Position numbers and translations under genes: made by a program. From positions 1,931,915 to 1,966,968 of the forward strand of contig SCFE01000014.1 in NCBI GenBank assembly GCA_004352715.1: a stretch of 35,054 nucleotides of DNA. The letters run 5' to 3'. The DNA is from Hofstenia miamia. Its lineage: Eukaryota; Xenacoelomorpha; Acoela. Of the stretch, positions 11,110 through 20,444 are shown one piece after another. Numbering within the stretch: position 1 is the stretch's first letter; each line of letters opens with the position of its first letter. The notes under the pieces are model-generated. The model saw only the letters and a program-made list of their open reading frames with translations, ran no database searches and was not told the DNA's origin.

Positions 11110-11752
11110 ACATAAATTTTATGTTAGTACGTATAGGAATGGACCAATTTCATTTTGAAGGATAGAAATAGAATATATTTTTCTTTTTAATTTAAATATA
11201 TTCTGATTTTCAAAGATCCGGTTCGGTTAAGAAGATATCCGGTCCGGTTAATCCGGTTAAATTATATTGAGACGCACAGGACTAATCATTAAAACTGTTT
11301 TTATATATATAATCAATAATCCCAAATCGCAAATTTTTAAGATTTCAATCATTTAACACAGAATATCGCAAACAAATTATTTTAAGACTCACATTTAGTG
11401 CCGAAATCTGTTGTAATTTCTGGAAAGGTTTTCTTCTTTAGATCCCTGTTCTTATAACAGGAATCGAGACATCTCATAAAAAAGGCCGTTGCCTCACTGC
11501 CTCTATCAACTTTTATTCTAAACCTTCAGTCATGCTACTGTTAAATATTGATCGCACAGCTTATACTCGGTCTATTTTCAAATCAATTTTTAAATTAAGA
11601 TTCTTCCTATGGGTTAGACATTGTTAATTATTCTATTTGAAAGAACCACGTCAATTCTACATAAACATAACTGAGATCGCTATTTTATCACATTTAATTA
11701 TTCTCTATTCCAATTAGAAACATAACAATTTTACTCACATAGAATATATTTA
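11108..11752. other. Interior of the Harbinger-like element
   Basis: AT-rich noncoding DNA between the gap and the right TIR. It includes a cluster of ccggtt words (11218-11267: ccggttcggtt, ccggtccggttaatccggtt). No reading frame of note. Confidence 0.5.
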
Positions 11753-12271
11753 ATTATTTAGTACTAAACAAAGTGCAAAAAATCAAGATTTCATTAAACA
11801 CATCACAATAATTTCGACTAAAAATATGATCAATTTAGTAGTTAACTTTGATTAGGAAAATTGTTCTAATTTGTGTTAAATGGCTATGCAATTGTTCATT
11901 AATTTGATTCGAAAACATGCATGTCTCATGTTTTGGGTGTTTACACGATGACACGAGACATAAGACACTCGAGAAAATCAAAATCTTTTGATATTCGAAT
12001 ATTTTTCAAGTGCCTACTTGAGAGGATGAATGTCGCGTGTTTTGGGTGTTTAGACGTGACATTCGCTCATTGAAAACACAAGACATGCATGTCTCATGTC
12101 ACGTGTAAACGGGGTATAAGGGTAGCTATCCACCTGTTTAATGACGTGAGTTAAATAGCGAATGAATCGGCTGGAAAGCTACAACGAAATAAAAACCTCT
12201 ACACGTAGACTTAACCTAAGAGCACATGACGGAGAAAGTCCACTCCTACCAGACGCACCACATTGTGAATG

Positions 12272-12272
12272 N
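12272..12272. other. Lone N: contig or haplotype join
   Basis: A single N separates two overlapping versions of the same LTR. Sequence from 12273 restarts at the position equivalent to 9833, then passes through the empty insertion site at 12522. It marks a misjoin or collapsed allelic pair rather than a real tandem duplication (inference). Confidence 0.75.
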
Positions 12273-13160
12273 ATTATGAACCCTATATATAGATAGCCCT
12301 ACATCTATGAATATATAACTAAACCCCGAGTACATGTGAACATTCAATACGGTCGGCAGAAACTGGAAGCTTAACAGTCGTAATCGAACGTCACATAACA
12401 CTGTCTAAGATGACCATCACAATAAACAAACTGTAATATATTTCGGGGCTCGTAGGCACCTCGTATGTATAATAAAGTTCATTATAACACCTTAGTAATT
12501 TGGATCTAAAAAGAGTTTGCCTAAGGGTAGCTATCCAGCTGTTTACTGACGTGAGTTATAATAGTGAATGAATCGGTTGGAAAGCTACAACGAAATAAAA
12601 ACCTCTACACGTAGACTTAACCTAAGAGCACATGACGGAGAAAGTCCACTCCTACCAGACGCACCACATTGTGAATGGCTGAATGTGCGTCGGTTCCAAA
12701 ATCTCTTTAGTCGAATCTGGGGACCACCGGGTACTACTCGTGTGTTCAGACGTTTAGCTTTCCGTTAGCATGTATAATCAAACCTGATAATACAATATAA
12801 AAAATCAAATGCAGTAAATTCATCACCAAATAAATCCATTTCACACTATTTATTATCATATTGCATAAAAAATTAAACAATCGGCATGTACCTGTTTGTA
12901 GATTCAAATTTGTTTACAATTCACTAATTCATTTGTCTGCTGTTGATTACGCAACGTCATCTAATTAGCTGTAGCGATTTCGTCCTTTTAGATTTGCCAA
13001 ACCGTTTTGCCGATAAACGTTATATCAAAACCGCACAATTGTTTTTATAAAAATTAAAAAAATAATAATTGTGATTTGTACAAAAGTATAATTAAATTAA
13101 TTACTGATAGTCTTAGTTACTTTCTTTATTATTCTTTGTACTTCACACGATTATGCCACA

Positions 13161-13170
13161 CTCCCCCACC
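13161..13170 (-). promoter_or_regulatory. Polypurine tract of the retrotransposon
   Basis: The minus-strand sequence GGTGGGGGAG stands out in AT-rich DNA and is directly followed by TGTGGCATAA. This is the classic arrangement of the plus-strand primer site next to a 3' LTR starting with TG. It lies just downstream of the third ORF. Confidence 0.75.
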
Positions 13171-13199
13171 AGCGTAGCTAATTAAGGATGACGACTCTC

Positions 13200-15043
13200 T
13201 CTCCATGGATCATTTCGTTTGCTTTATTGACTAGTGTAATTGCCTGAGGCATGTACCAGTGAATATTCTGTTCTTATGCTCCTCCTGTTTAGTTAGCTTC
13301 ATCACGACTTCCTTTTCTGTTGTGACCATCTTCTTGTGTCTTATGAATTTCGGATCTTTCATTGTGTTTGAGATAGTACTCATGCTTCTTAGTTCATGTA
13401 GTTTCGTTTTGAATTCATTGTAATGTTTTTCTTAAAACCGGAGTCCTTTGATTGCTATCATTAGTGTCATGATTGCGTCGATTCGGCTTGTGTGTGCTAG
13501 ATCAGGGTGTATTACTGTGTCTGGGAAGAAGAGTTCGTAAGTGGATCGCAGTGATTTTGATATCAATGCTTCGGTGTAGAATGCGCTGATATTTTCTCTG
13601 ACTTCCTCTTTTATTATCCCTTCCGGATTGTTTTTCCTCAGTCGTATCATTGTTATCACCTCTAGTCTTCTTGTGACATCATAATATTTCTAGGTGTTGC
13701 TCCATAATTCTCCCCATACTATGTTGTTAATACCAGAAAAGAGTATTACCATTTTCATTGGTCTTGTTTCAATCTCTGCTCTTACTCTATCGATTTGTTT
13801 GCAAATTGGCTTGCCTTCTTCGTATAGATCGTAGGTTGTCACTTTGACCTCAATATATATTCTTTCTTTGTTATCGTTTTTAAGCAGTGCTGCTTTAGAG
13901 TTTTGATATCGTTCGTCACGTATTTTTCTAAGGCCTTTTCTCTAGTATTGACGTAAGTATTTTCCTCATGCCAAAATGCCTTTGCGACTCTTTTGTTTAT
14001 CAGTCTCCAGATTGGTAGGAGCATAGGTATTGAAATCGTAGCGGTGGTATACATTGTTTCTCGATGTTCCCATATGTGCCTTCCATTTTGGCGGTTGTTG
14101 CTAGTCCAAATGTTGCTGGGTAATTGTTTTTCGAGGTTTTGATGTCTTCCCAGAATGAGTTGGTTAATCCACTCTTCATGAGTTTCTGTGCGATTTCTCC
14201 TGGTATCGTTATTTTTGAGGTTATGCATTCGATGTCGACTGCTAATTGATTTTGTGGCTGTAGCATTTGTGTGATCTCGGTTTTTGTAAATGCCTTTGTG
14301 CATTGCAATTTAATCAGTGACTTTATCTCTTTTTCATATACTTCAACATATATTCTTTGGACTATGTTGTTTTGCCTCTCTTGCTTGACTGTTATTTCCT
14401 CTAGCAATCTCTCGTCATCTGTGTCGACCCACGATATTTTGCTTGGACTGTGTTCTCCCCACTTCTCGAGGTTTATCTTGTCTATCTTCCTTTGTGTTTT
14501 TAGCGTTAGAGCCATTTCGAATGATTGTAGTAGTTGGTTTTCTCTGTCCACTTCTTCTTGAGACTTGCTGCGCATTTTATTATCTCTATGGGGCAAGTTC
14601 GTCCTTCTTTCCGCATTACTTCTGATGTTTTCATCATTTTGGTGTATGCGCATTTTGGGTAATCCATCATGTATTTGCGTATTTCCTTTTTTATTGTCTC
14701 GTTTGTACCTGACCTTCTTATTTTCTTTAGTTTCTGCAGTTTTGCCTTGCTCTCTTCTCGTTAAGTTCCTTGTAGTCAACCACGATTGTTTCTTCAGTGC
14801 TCTTAGTTTACAGTTGGATGTCGCTCCGCACATGTATTTCTTTGTTGCGTCGCTAAGCATGTCTATTTCAGTTGGACCAGACTCCTGTGGTGTTTGCCAG
14901 TTCTATGATGCTCGGTGTTCCCAATGTTTGTTCTCTTGTCATCAATCTGGTGAAATACTTTTCGAATGTTTGTAGTGGTTTCTTCGTTGGCGATAGTGTT
15001 GTTATGCTTAGGGCTTGTAATATCCAGTTTTTTATGTCAGCCG
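13200..15043 (-). pseudogene. Third ORF of the retrotransposon, C-terminal part (broken)
   Basis: Minus-strand frames at 14860-14000, 14303-13839 and 13659-13432 follow each other with frameshifts. They continue from the part beyond the DNA transposon: the reading frame flanking the insertion (ITAT before, ADIKNWILQAL after) is compatible. The protein is charged and helix-rich, with Cys residues in KKYMCGATSNC and further single Cys nearby. I see no convincing membrane anchor, so calling it an envelope is not justified despite its env position between integrase and 3' LTR. Function unknown. Confidence 0.6.
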
Positions 15044-15560
15044 CGGTGTGTCAGAACGGACGAAAAAATTCAAAAAATATATCATAGCCGGAATAAAGTT
15101 TTTTTAGTTTTAGGATGTCTCCACATTACAAAAATGCAAAAAGGAAAAAAATTCAATGACCAGTTTTTTGTAATAGGCCATTTTTCAAAATGGCGTCAAA
15201 ATTGCGATATTTCGATACATTTCACTGAGTCACACGCTTTCTACTCTACACAGAGGCTTCTAACTATCACAACTATACACAGGAATATCAGAAATTGATT
15301 CAAAATTTGTCTTTGCTTTTTTTGGCTGTCAATATATTATTGGTTCGTAAGTAGTATGATATGGATAATTTATGAAAATTTATATTCAAGAATAAAAAAA
15401 TGACGTTCATATCGAAATATCGTTATGATATCGTCTGTTTAATGAATTTGTATAAAAGAGCAGACGAAAGATAATTCTTGATTGATGCAAATTTAATCAA
15501 TGTGAAATGCTTTATTGCAATAAACGAGGGCTACAAATTAAATAAACAAAGTCCTGGAAT
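14954..15560. repeat. First copy of the segment duplicated at the 16085 join
   Basis: This stretch (90 bp of retrotransposon third ORF plus the left end of the DNA transposon) recurs at 16086-16697 with only scattered base changes. It includes flanking retrotransposon sequence, which argues for an assembly overlap rather than two transposon insertions. Confidence 0.85.
15044..15431. repeat. Left TIR of the long-TIR DNA transposon
   Basis: Reverse complement of 18178-18564. Homology stops after atatcgttatgatat, where the two sides diverge. A second copy of this TIR is at 16176-16563 after the contig join. Confidence 0.85.
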
Positions 15561-16084
15561 TAAAATCACGAACGATGTCGTTACAAAGTTTGCGTCGTTT
15601 GTTACCGAAAAGGATCTAGAAAGCTTTCAGCAACAGACATTTCAACTATTAATGACTATATGATTGAAGGATACGACAGTAGTCATCCTGATTTTCCTGC
15701 ATCACTTTGCAACTGCTGTTATTTTATTTTTCAAAAAAAACGCAATGGATATGACGACTTTGAAATACCCTTCGTGGATAATTATGATCCACGTCGCCCA
15801 AAAGACCTTTAATCAAAGAAAATTGTTCATGCAGAATATGCGAAGTAGCAAAATTGAATATGCAAGCCGCAGTGAAGCTGAAGAAGAATCCTGGTCGACC
15901 TTCAGCTCCCAACAACAATACTCCAAAGAAGATCAAAATATGTTCTCAATGCTTTACCCAGCTTTATAGTGGTTGTAGTCATAATTATAGTTCGTGTGCC
16001 TCCAAAAGAAACGCAATGAATAACATATCGAATCTTATTGATTCTTCAATGACGTCGTCAGAGCATTTGCAAATAGTGAAAGCA
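15478..16084 (+). pseudogene. Transposase N-terminal region with Cys-rich motifs (frameshifted)
   Basis: A frame starting at 15478 (61 codons) shifts near 15640 and continues in another frame to the lone N at 16085. The second part has a CSCRIC cluster, a Lys/Pro-rich linker containing NPGRPSAP, and CSQCF followed by CSH and further Cys, a probable zinc-binding module for DNA recognition (inference). Downstream in the full element would come the nuclease part seen at 16960-17762. The second version (16620-16970) carries a 62-bp extra segment at 16698-16759 and then an internal deletion relative to this one. Confidence 0.6.
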
Positions 16085-16085
16085 N
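16085..16085. other. Lone N: second contig or haplotype join
   Basis: A single N after which the sequence restarts at the equivalent of 14954. Same signature as the N at 12272. Confidence 0.75.
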
Positions 16086-16697
16086 AATACTTTTCGAATG
16101 TTTGTAGTGGTTTCTTCGTTGGCGATAGTGTTGTTATGCTTAGGGCTTGTAATATCCAGTTTTTTATGTCAGCCGCGGTGTGTCAGAACGGACGAAAAAA
16201 TTCAAAAAATATATCATAGCCGGAATAAAGTTTTTTTAGTTTTAGGATGTCTCCACATTACAAAAATGCAAAAAGGAACAAAATTCAATGGCCAGTTTTT
16301 TGTATTAAGCCATTTTTCAAAATGGCGTCAAAATTGCGATATTTCGATACATTTCACTGAGTCACACGCTTTCTACTCTACACAGAGGCTTCTAACTATC
16401 ACAACTATACACAGGAATATCAGAAATTGATTCAAAATTTGTCTTTGCTTTTTTTGGCTGTCAATATATTATTGGTTCGTAAGTAGTATGATATGGATAA
16501 TTTATGAAAATTTATATTCAAGAATAAAAAAATGACGTTCATATCGAAATATCGTTATGATATCGTCTGTTTAATGTATTTGTATAAAAGAGCAGACGAA
16601 AGATAATTCTTGATTGATGCAAATTTAATCAATGTGAAATGCTTTATTGCAATAAACGAGGACTACAAATTAAATAAACAAAGTCCTGGAATTAAAA
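16086..16697. repeat. Second copy of the duplicated segment
   Basis: Matches 14954-15560 with scattered substitutions (for example gaccagttttttgtaatagg versus ggccagttttttgtattaag). It contains the retrotransposon flank, then the transposon left end at 16176. Confidence 0.85.
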
Positions 16698-16959
16698 GCT
16701 AAGATACATGTATTCTACTTCGATCTTCCGTACGTAATGGCAACTGCCCTAGCTCTTGATCACGAGCGATGTCGTTACAAAGTTTGCGTCATTTGTTACT
16801 GAAAAGGATCTAGAAAGCTTTCAGCAACAGAAATTTCAACGATTAATGACTATGTGATTGAAGGATACGACATTAGTAATCCTGATTTTCCTGCATAACT
16901 TTGCAATGGCTGTTATTTTATTCTTTCAAAAAAACGCAATGGATATGACGACTTTGAAA

Positions 16960-17762
16960 TGCTCTTCGTCGCAACTGATATGAAACTCTGTAATATTCTT
17001 ACAGGATTATTGGCGCACGGAAGCCTTCATCCGTGCGCTTGGTCCAACAGTGACAGACATCACCTGAGTGAACGAGGAGAAAGCAGAACATTTAGACACT
17101 TACGATTAAAGTTTTTGGTCATTTTATAGTTCTGGTGGTATTTCCAGAACGGGGTAATGTGATACACCCGTCCGTTATCAAGGGTGATATCAATGGAACA
17201 CTGGTTCTTGAGATAATCCCTGTACCAGAACTCCATCTGATGACTGGTGCGTTTCTGTCCATATTTAATACTATGACTTCAGTTTGGCCTGAAAGTGACA
17301 AATGGCTGAAAATGTTGCACGTTCAAAAAGAGCAGCAACATGGTGGTACGTTTTCTGGAAATGCTACGAAGAAGCTATTGACTAATGTTGATATTTTACA
17401 ATCAATCTGTCCATTGAATTGTTTACCTTTTGTTGAAACACTTCGTTGTTTGAATAACATTGTCAAAGCGTGTTTTGGATGGCATCTGTCACAAAAAACA
17501 CATACAAAGCTTCATGAGAAGCTATCTTCATTTAGAAAATACTCCTATCACCCCAAAAATCCACGCAATATGTTTTCACGTTTCTGATTTTTGTGACATG
17601 AAGAGCAGTGGACTTGCAGCGTTCAGTGAGCAAACTAGTGAAAGCATTCACCATGATTTTTTATCTATGTGGAACAATTACCGAGTGAATTCGACTGATC
17701 ATCCATTCTACCGAAGTCGCTTACTGGACTCGGTACGACGATATAACAGCCAGCATCTTTGA
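16960..17762 (+). pseudogene. Transposase-like C-terminal region (broken)
   Basis: Plus-strand pieces: about 16960-17095 (FVATDMKLCNILTGLLAHG, then a Cys/Trp stretch), 17135-17587 (150 codons, PELHLMTGAF and SICPLNC), and 17540-17762 in a third frame (PKIHAICFHV, SEQTSESIHHDF, ending RRYNSQHL then stop). The order ATD-x-K ... PELH ... SEQ-x4-HH resembles an uncharacterised group of transposon-encoded proteins in invertebrates, and an acidic nuclease core (D of ATD, E of PELH, E of SEQ) is plausible but inferred. At least two frameshifts. Lies between long TIRs, which supports a transposase role. Confidence 0.65.
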
Positions 17763-18177
17763 TTTTCATGTATTTCATAATTGTAGGCTACTGCGTTAAT
17801 GTTATTCTTATATTCGTTCAATGTTTGTAATGAGATTTTTAGTATACAAAAACATAGTTTTTTTATTAGATGGAAAATTGTACAAGTAACTAAGATTACA
17901 AAGAAAACTCTAAGCACTATTGAAGCATTATTGAGTTATAGAGAAGGCGCGCCTCTACTTATAAATACAAATTGAAAGACTAGCTAAGTAAACTTTCTTT
18001 GAGGAATAGATCGATAACCGTTTTTGAACCTAGGCATCAGTCAGAGGCATCATCTACACCGATACGGTTAGGCTACTGTTAATTGACCTTATAAAGTGAT
18101 ACTTGTCAATTTAGACTTTAAATCCAATAAATAGTTAAGGCTCGACATCGTCTATATAAACATACATTATACAAAAT
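17763..18177. other. 3' noncoding part of the DNA transposon
   Basis: AT-rich sequence between the end of the transposase-like frame and the right TIR. It holds an aataaatag (about 18127) that could serve as a poly(A) signal. No gene. Confidence 0.5.
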
Positions 18178-18564
18178 ATATCATAACGATATTTCGATAT
18201 GAACGTCATTTTTTTATTCTTGAATATAAATTTTCATAAATTATCCATATCATACTACTTACGAACCAATAATCTATTAACAGCCAAAAAAAGCAAAGAC
18301 ACATTTTGAATCAATTTCTGCAATTCCTGTGTATAGTTGTGATAGTTAGAAGCCTCTGTGTAGAGTAGAAAGCGTGTGACTCAGTGAAATGTATTGAAAT
18401 ATCGCAATTTTGACGCCATTTTGAAAAATGGCTTAATACAAAAAACTGGTCATTGAATTTTTTTCTTTTTTGCATTTTGTAATGTGGAGACATTCTAAAA
18501 CTAAAAAAACTTTATTCCGGCGATGATATATTTTTTGAATTTTTTCGTCCGTTCTGACACACCG
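18178..18564. repeat. Right TIR of the long-TIR DNA transposon
   Basis: Inverted match to 15044-15431, ending at ctgacacaccg. Minus-strand frames here are TIR sequence, not genes. Confidence 0.85.
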
Positions 18565-18574
18565 TGTAGCTGTA

Positions 18575-19480
18575 ATAGGTGATAAAGCAAATTCATATTT
18601 ACTATTTTTCGCTACCACCGCTCATCTCTCTTTTCTTGACATTGGCAGTTCCAGCTTGTCATTGTCTGTTAAGGCGATCGCTAGTATCCAAATTGACGTT
18701 CAAGCCCTTATTTCCGGTGCGTTAATTTCATTGAATATCATGTTTTTGAAGTTGCTGTTTGACCCCATCTTGTAGGATCTCCTTATTTCGTGTAGTGTTT
18801 TCTCCACTGTTTTGTGGTACGTTTTGATCGGTGATTTGATGTCGATTTTTGGCCATCGGTCTTGGATCGGTTGATATTCTTTGATCTCATTCCATACATC
18901 TGAGATTTGTTTAAAATGTTTGGGCGTTTGGTTCATACTACATTTTAGGTAAATGTCACCTACTTCTTCCATGGCGCCTTCTGTTTGTGTTAATTCCATT
19001 GTTTTGGTTTGATAGTATAGATCAATTGCTATTTTTGGCTCGACCATAATCCTTTCTGCTGGCGTTATCAAGTTGACTTTAAGATCTGTCGCTACAAGTT
19101 CTGATAGGTTTCTCTCTTCGGCAGTTTCCATTACGAATACATTCTGTGGTTTCTCCGCGAGTTGCTTTAGAAACTGGTATTTGTTTCGTGGCATTACTTC
19201 CCATTATAATTATCATCCGTACTTTTTGGGATTTTGCGAATTTTAGTGATTCTTCTATCGATTTTTCTAGCGTTTTTGAATGCAGCTCGTTGTCTTTGAT
19301 GAAATATATGATAAGTAGGTTTTTCCTATCGAGATTCACCTGTTCGCATTCTTCAATAATTTTTTCTCTATGTGTTATTAATTTCTGTGCATCTGTTAAC
19401 GTAAACTGATCATCGAATGTGATGTGCACAGTACTTCTAAGGTATGGTCGATTTAAGTTCTCGTCTATTGGCTTTGTCAA
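18575..19480 (-). pseudogene. Third ORF of the retrotransposon, central part (broken)
   Basis: Overlapping minus-strand frames 19480-19079 and 19194-18700 join by a frameshift around MIIIMGSNA. A further segment down to 18575 is read in another frame and ends at the DNA transposon. It is rich in Lys, Glu and Ile and mostly helical in character, with no signal peptide or membrane span visible. It lies downstream of the tandem-motif region and upstream of the C-terminal part at 13200-15043. Function unknown. Confidence 0.6.
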
Positions 19481-20240
19481 TAACTATTGGTATCGCCGAT
19501 CCGGCGCTCTCCTTTACTGTGGTATGTTTCTTTATAAAGCGTTTTGTTTCTGGAGATAGGTTGTCGTGTGTGTTGTATCTCATCCGCCGGTTTGCTATGA
19601 AGTAGGACTGTATTCATTCCTTCCCTATTTTTGCCATGTGGCTTTCTTGGTCTTCTGACCTGGACGGTTGACATGAGTGAGATGTGGTTGAGAGCTGCCT
19701 TAATGAGAACAGCTGTTAGCTTGTAGTATGAGCGAGCTTGTTGATGGTTGTTCTGATATATCCATTTGAGAGTCATCGCTAATTTCTTCGATATCTGGAT
19801 CATTTAGTTGATCGCAGATCTTATTACCTTTAGTTGTTTAGGAGGACCATAAGTTGTCGCTACGTACTCGTTGCCCTTTAGTTGGCATCGAGGTTCGCTG
19901 GTGGGGTTTTAAGAGTGTTGTTGCATTGTGATTGCTCTCTGAAGACGTTTTTGACCATTTTCCGTAGCCCCAGACTGCACGCCCTTTAATTGACGTTTAG
20001 TCTATAGTGAGCTACCCCCGTTTATCCGTCTGTCTTTTAATTGGCATTTGGGTGAGGGTGTTCTTCGTGGCAAGTTGGTATTTTCCTCGTTTATCCGCCT
20101 GCCCTTTAATTGGTATTTGGGTGAGGGTGTCCTTCTCCGAAACCGGCTTCCGAGACTCCTGGTCGTTTGCAACTCCATCCACCTGTCCTTTAGTTGGCAT
20201 TTGGATTGCGGAGTCCTCTTTCTCACTCTCCGGCATTTGA
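19477..20240 (-). pseudogene. Third ORF N-terminal region with MP(T/I)KGQ repeats
   Basis: Minus strand after the integrase. DNA units of about 30 bp (aatgccaaYtaaaggRcag) recur five times between about 20195 and 19865. Three are well kept and encode variants of TQMPIKGQADKRG; the fourth and fifth are more diverged. Spacing between units varies. A following segment includes an acidic stretch (DIEEISDDSQMD) and Ser/Gln-rich sequence. Several stops interrupt it. The repeats could be a linear binding motif or a low-complexity linker; no family recognised. Confidence 0.55.
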
Positions 20241-20444
20241 GTGGTGATCAGTTGCGTTTTGGCTCGTTTGTTTCATTGTTGTTCCTAAATTCAGTTAATA
20301 GATTGTTATCCTACATTTCAGGGTCATATTTATATTTATTTTTAGCTGCCCGCTGGGGTATAATTCTTTTTTCTGTTTCCATGGTGTCGATATTAGCTGT
20401 GTATTCATCATCAAAGTCCTCCTCGCAGACACTATCGAGTTCGT

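Larger units (their letters stand above)
10087..12116. mobile_element. PIF/Harbinger-like DNA element with long TIRs
   Basis: The ends are TACCCCGTTTACACGTGACA and its reverse complement. TIRs extend over about 350 bp (10087-10435 and about 11753-12116) with small indels. The target is seen three times: filled here with TAA on both sides (10084-10086 and 12117-12119), and empty with a single TAA at 12522-12524 and 26082-26084. A 3-bp TWA duplication is typical of PIF/Harbinger. The middle is lost in a 643-N gap followed by (AT)n and noncoding AT-rich DNA. No transposase is visible, so it is probably non-autonomous. Superfamily assignment rests on the duplication length. Confidence 0.8.
9435..13160 (-). 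repeat. 3' LTR, interrupted and partly duplicated in the assembly
   Basis: On the plus strand it begins TGTAGAATCGG, matching 25433 onward in the 5' LTR nearly base for base. The shared block ends at cactaatt (12929). A polypurine tract at 13161-13170 implies the real LTR edge is 13160 (gccaca), so 12930-13160 would be LTR sequence that is missing from the truncated 5' copy. A Harbinger-like insertion (10087-12116) interrupts it. After the lone N at 12272 the segment 9833-12271 is repeated without that insertion. Removing both gives an LTR of roughly 1.29 kb. Open frames inside (9671-10114 and 12568-12768) have no family support. Confidence 0.8.
15044..18564 (+). mobile_element. DNA transposon with 387-bp TIRs, superfamily not assigned
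   Basis: The ends CGGTGTGTCAGAACGGACGA (15044) and its reverse complement (to 18564) start long inverted repeats: 15044-15431 and about 18178-18564, with only a handful of mismatches. The element sits in the third ORF of the retrotransposon. Because of the join at 16085 its left part is shown twice; the second version runs 16176-18564. Plus-strand ORF pieces encode a Cys/His-rich N-terminal part (first version) and a transposase-like C-terminal part (second version). The flanks gtcagccg and tgtagctg agree only partly, so the target duplication is degenerate or absent. Confidence 0.85.

Noticed and set aside
10427-11113. 228-codon minus frame
   Set aside because: Made of the 643-N gap and TA repeat.
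12568-12768. 66-codon frame repeated at 26128-26328
   Set aside because: Lies inside both LTRs and is repeated only because the LTRs are repeated. No family similarity and wrong strand for the element.
14271-15087. Plus-strand Phe/Ser/Cys-rich frames
   Set aside because: Shadows of the minus-strand third ORF; hydrophobic character arises from the complement of Lys/Glu-rich codons.
15036-18572. 8-bp target duplication for the long-TIR transposon
   Set aside because: gtcagccg and tgtagctg agree at only half the positions unless an indel is allowed, so no duplication is claimed.
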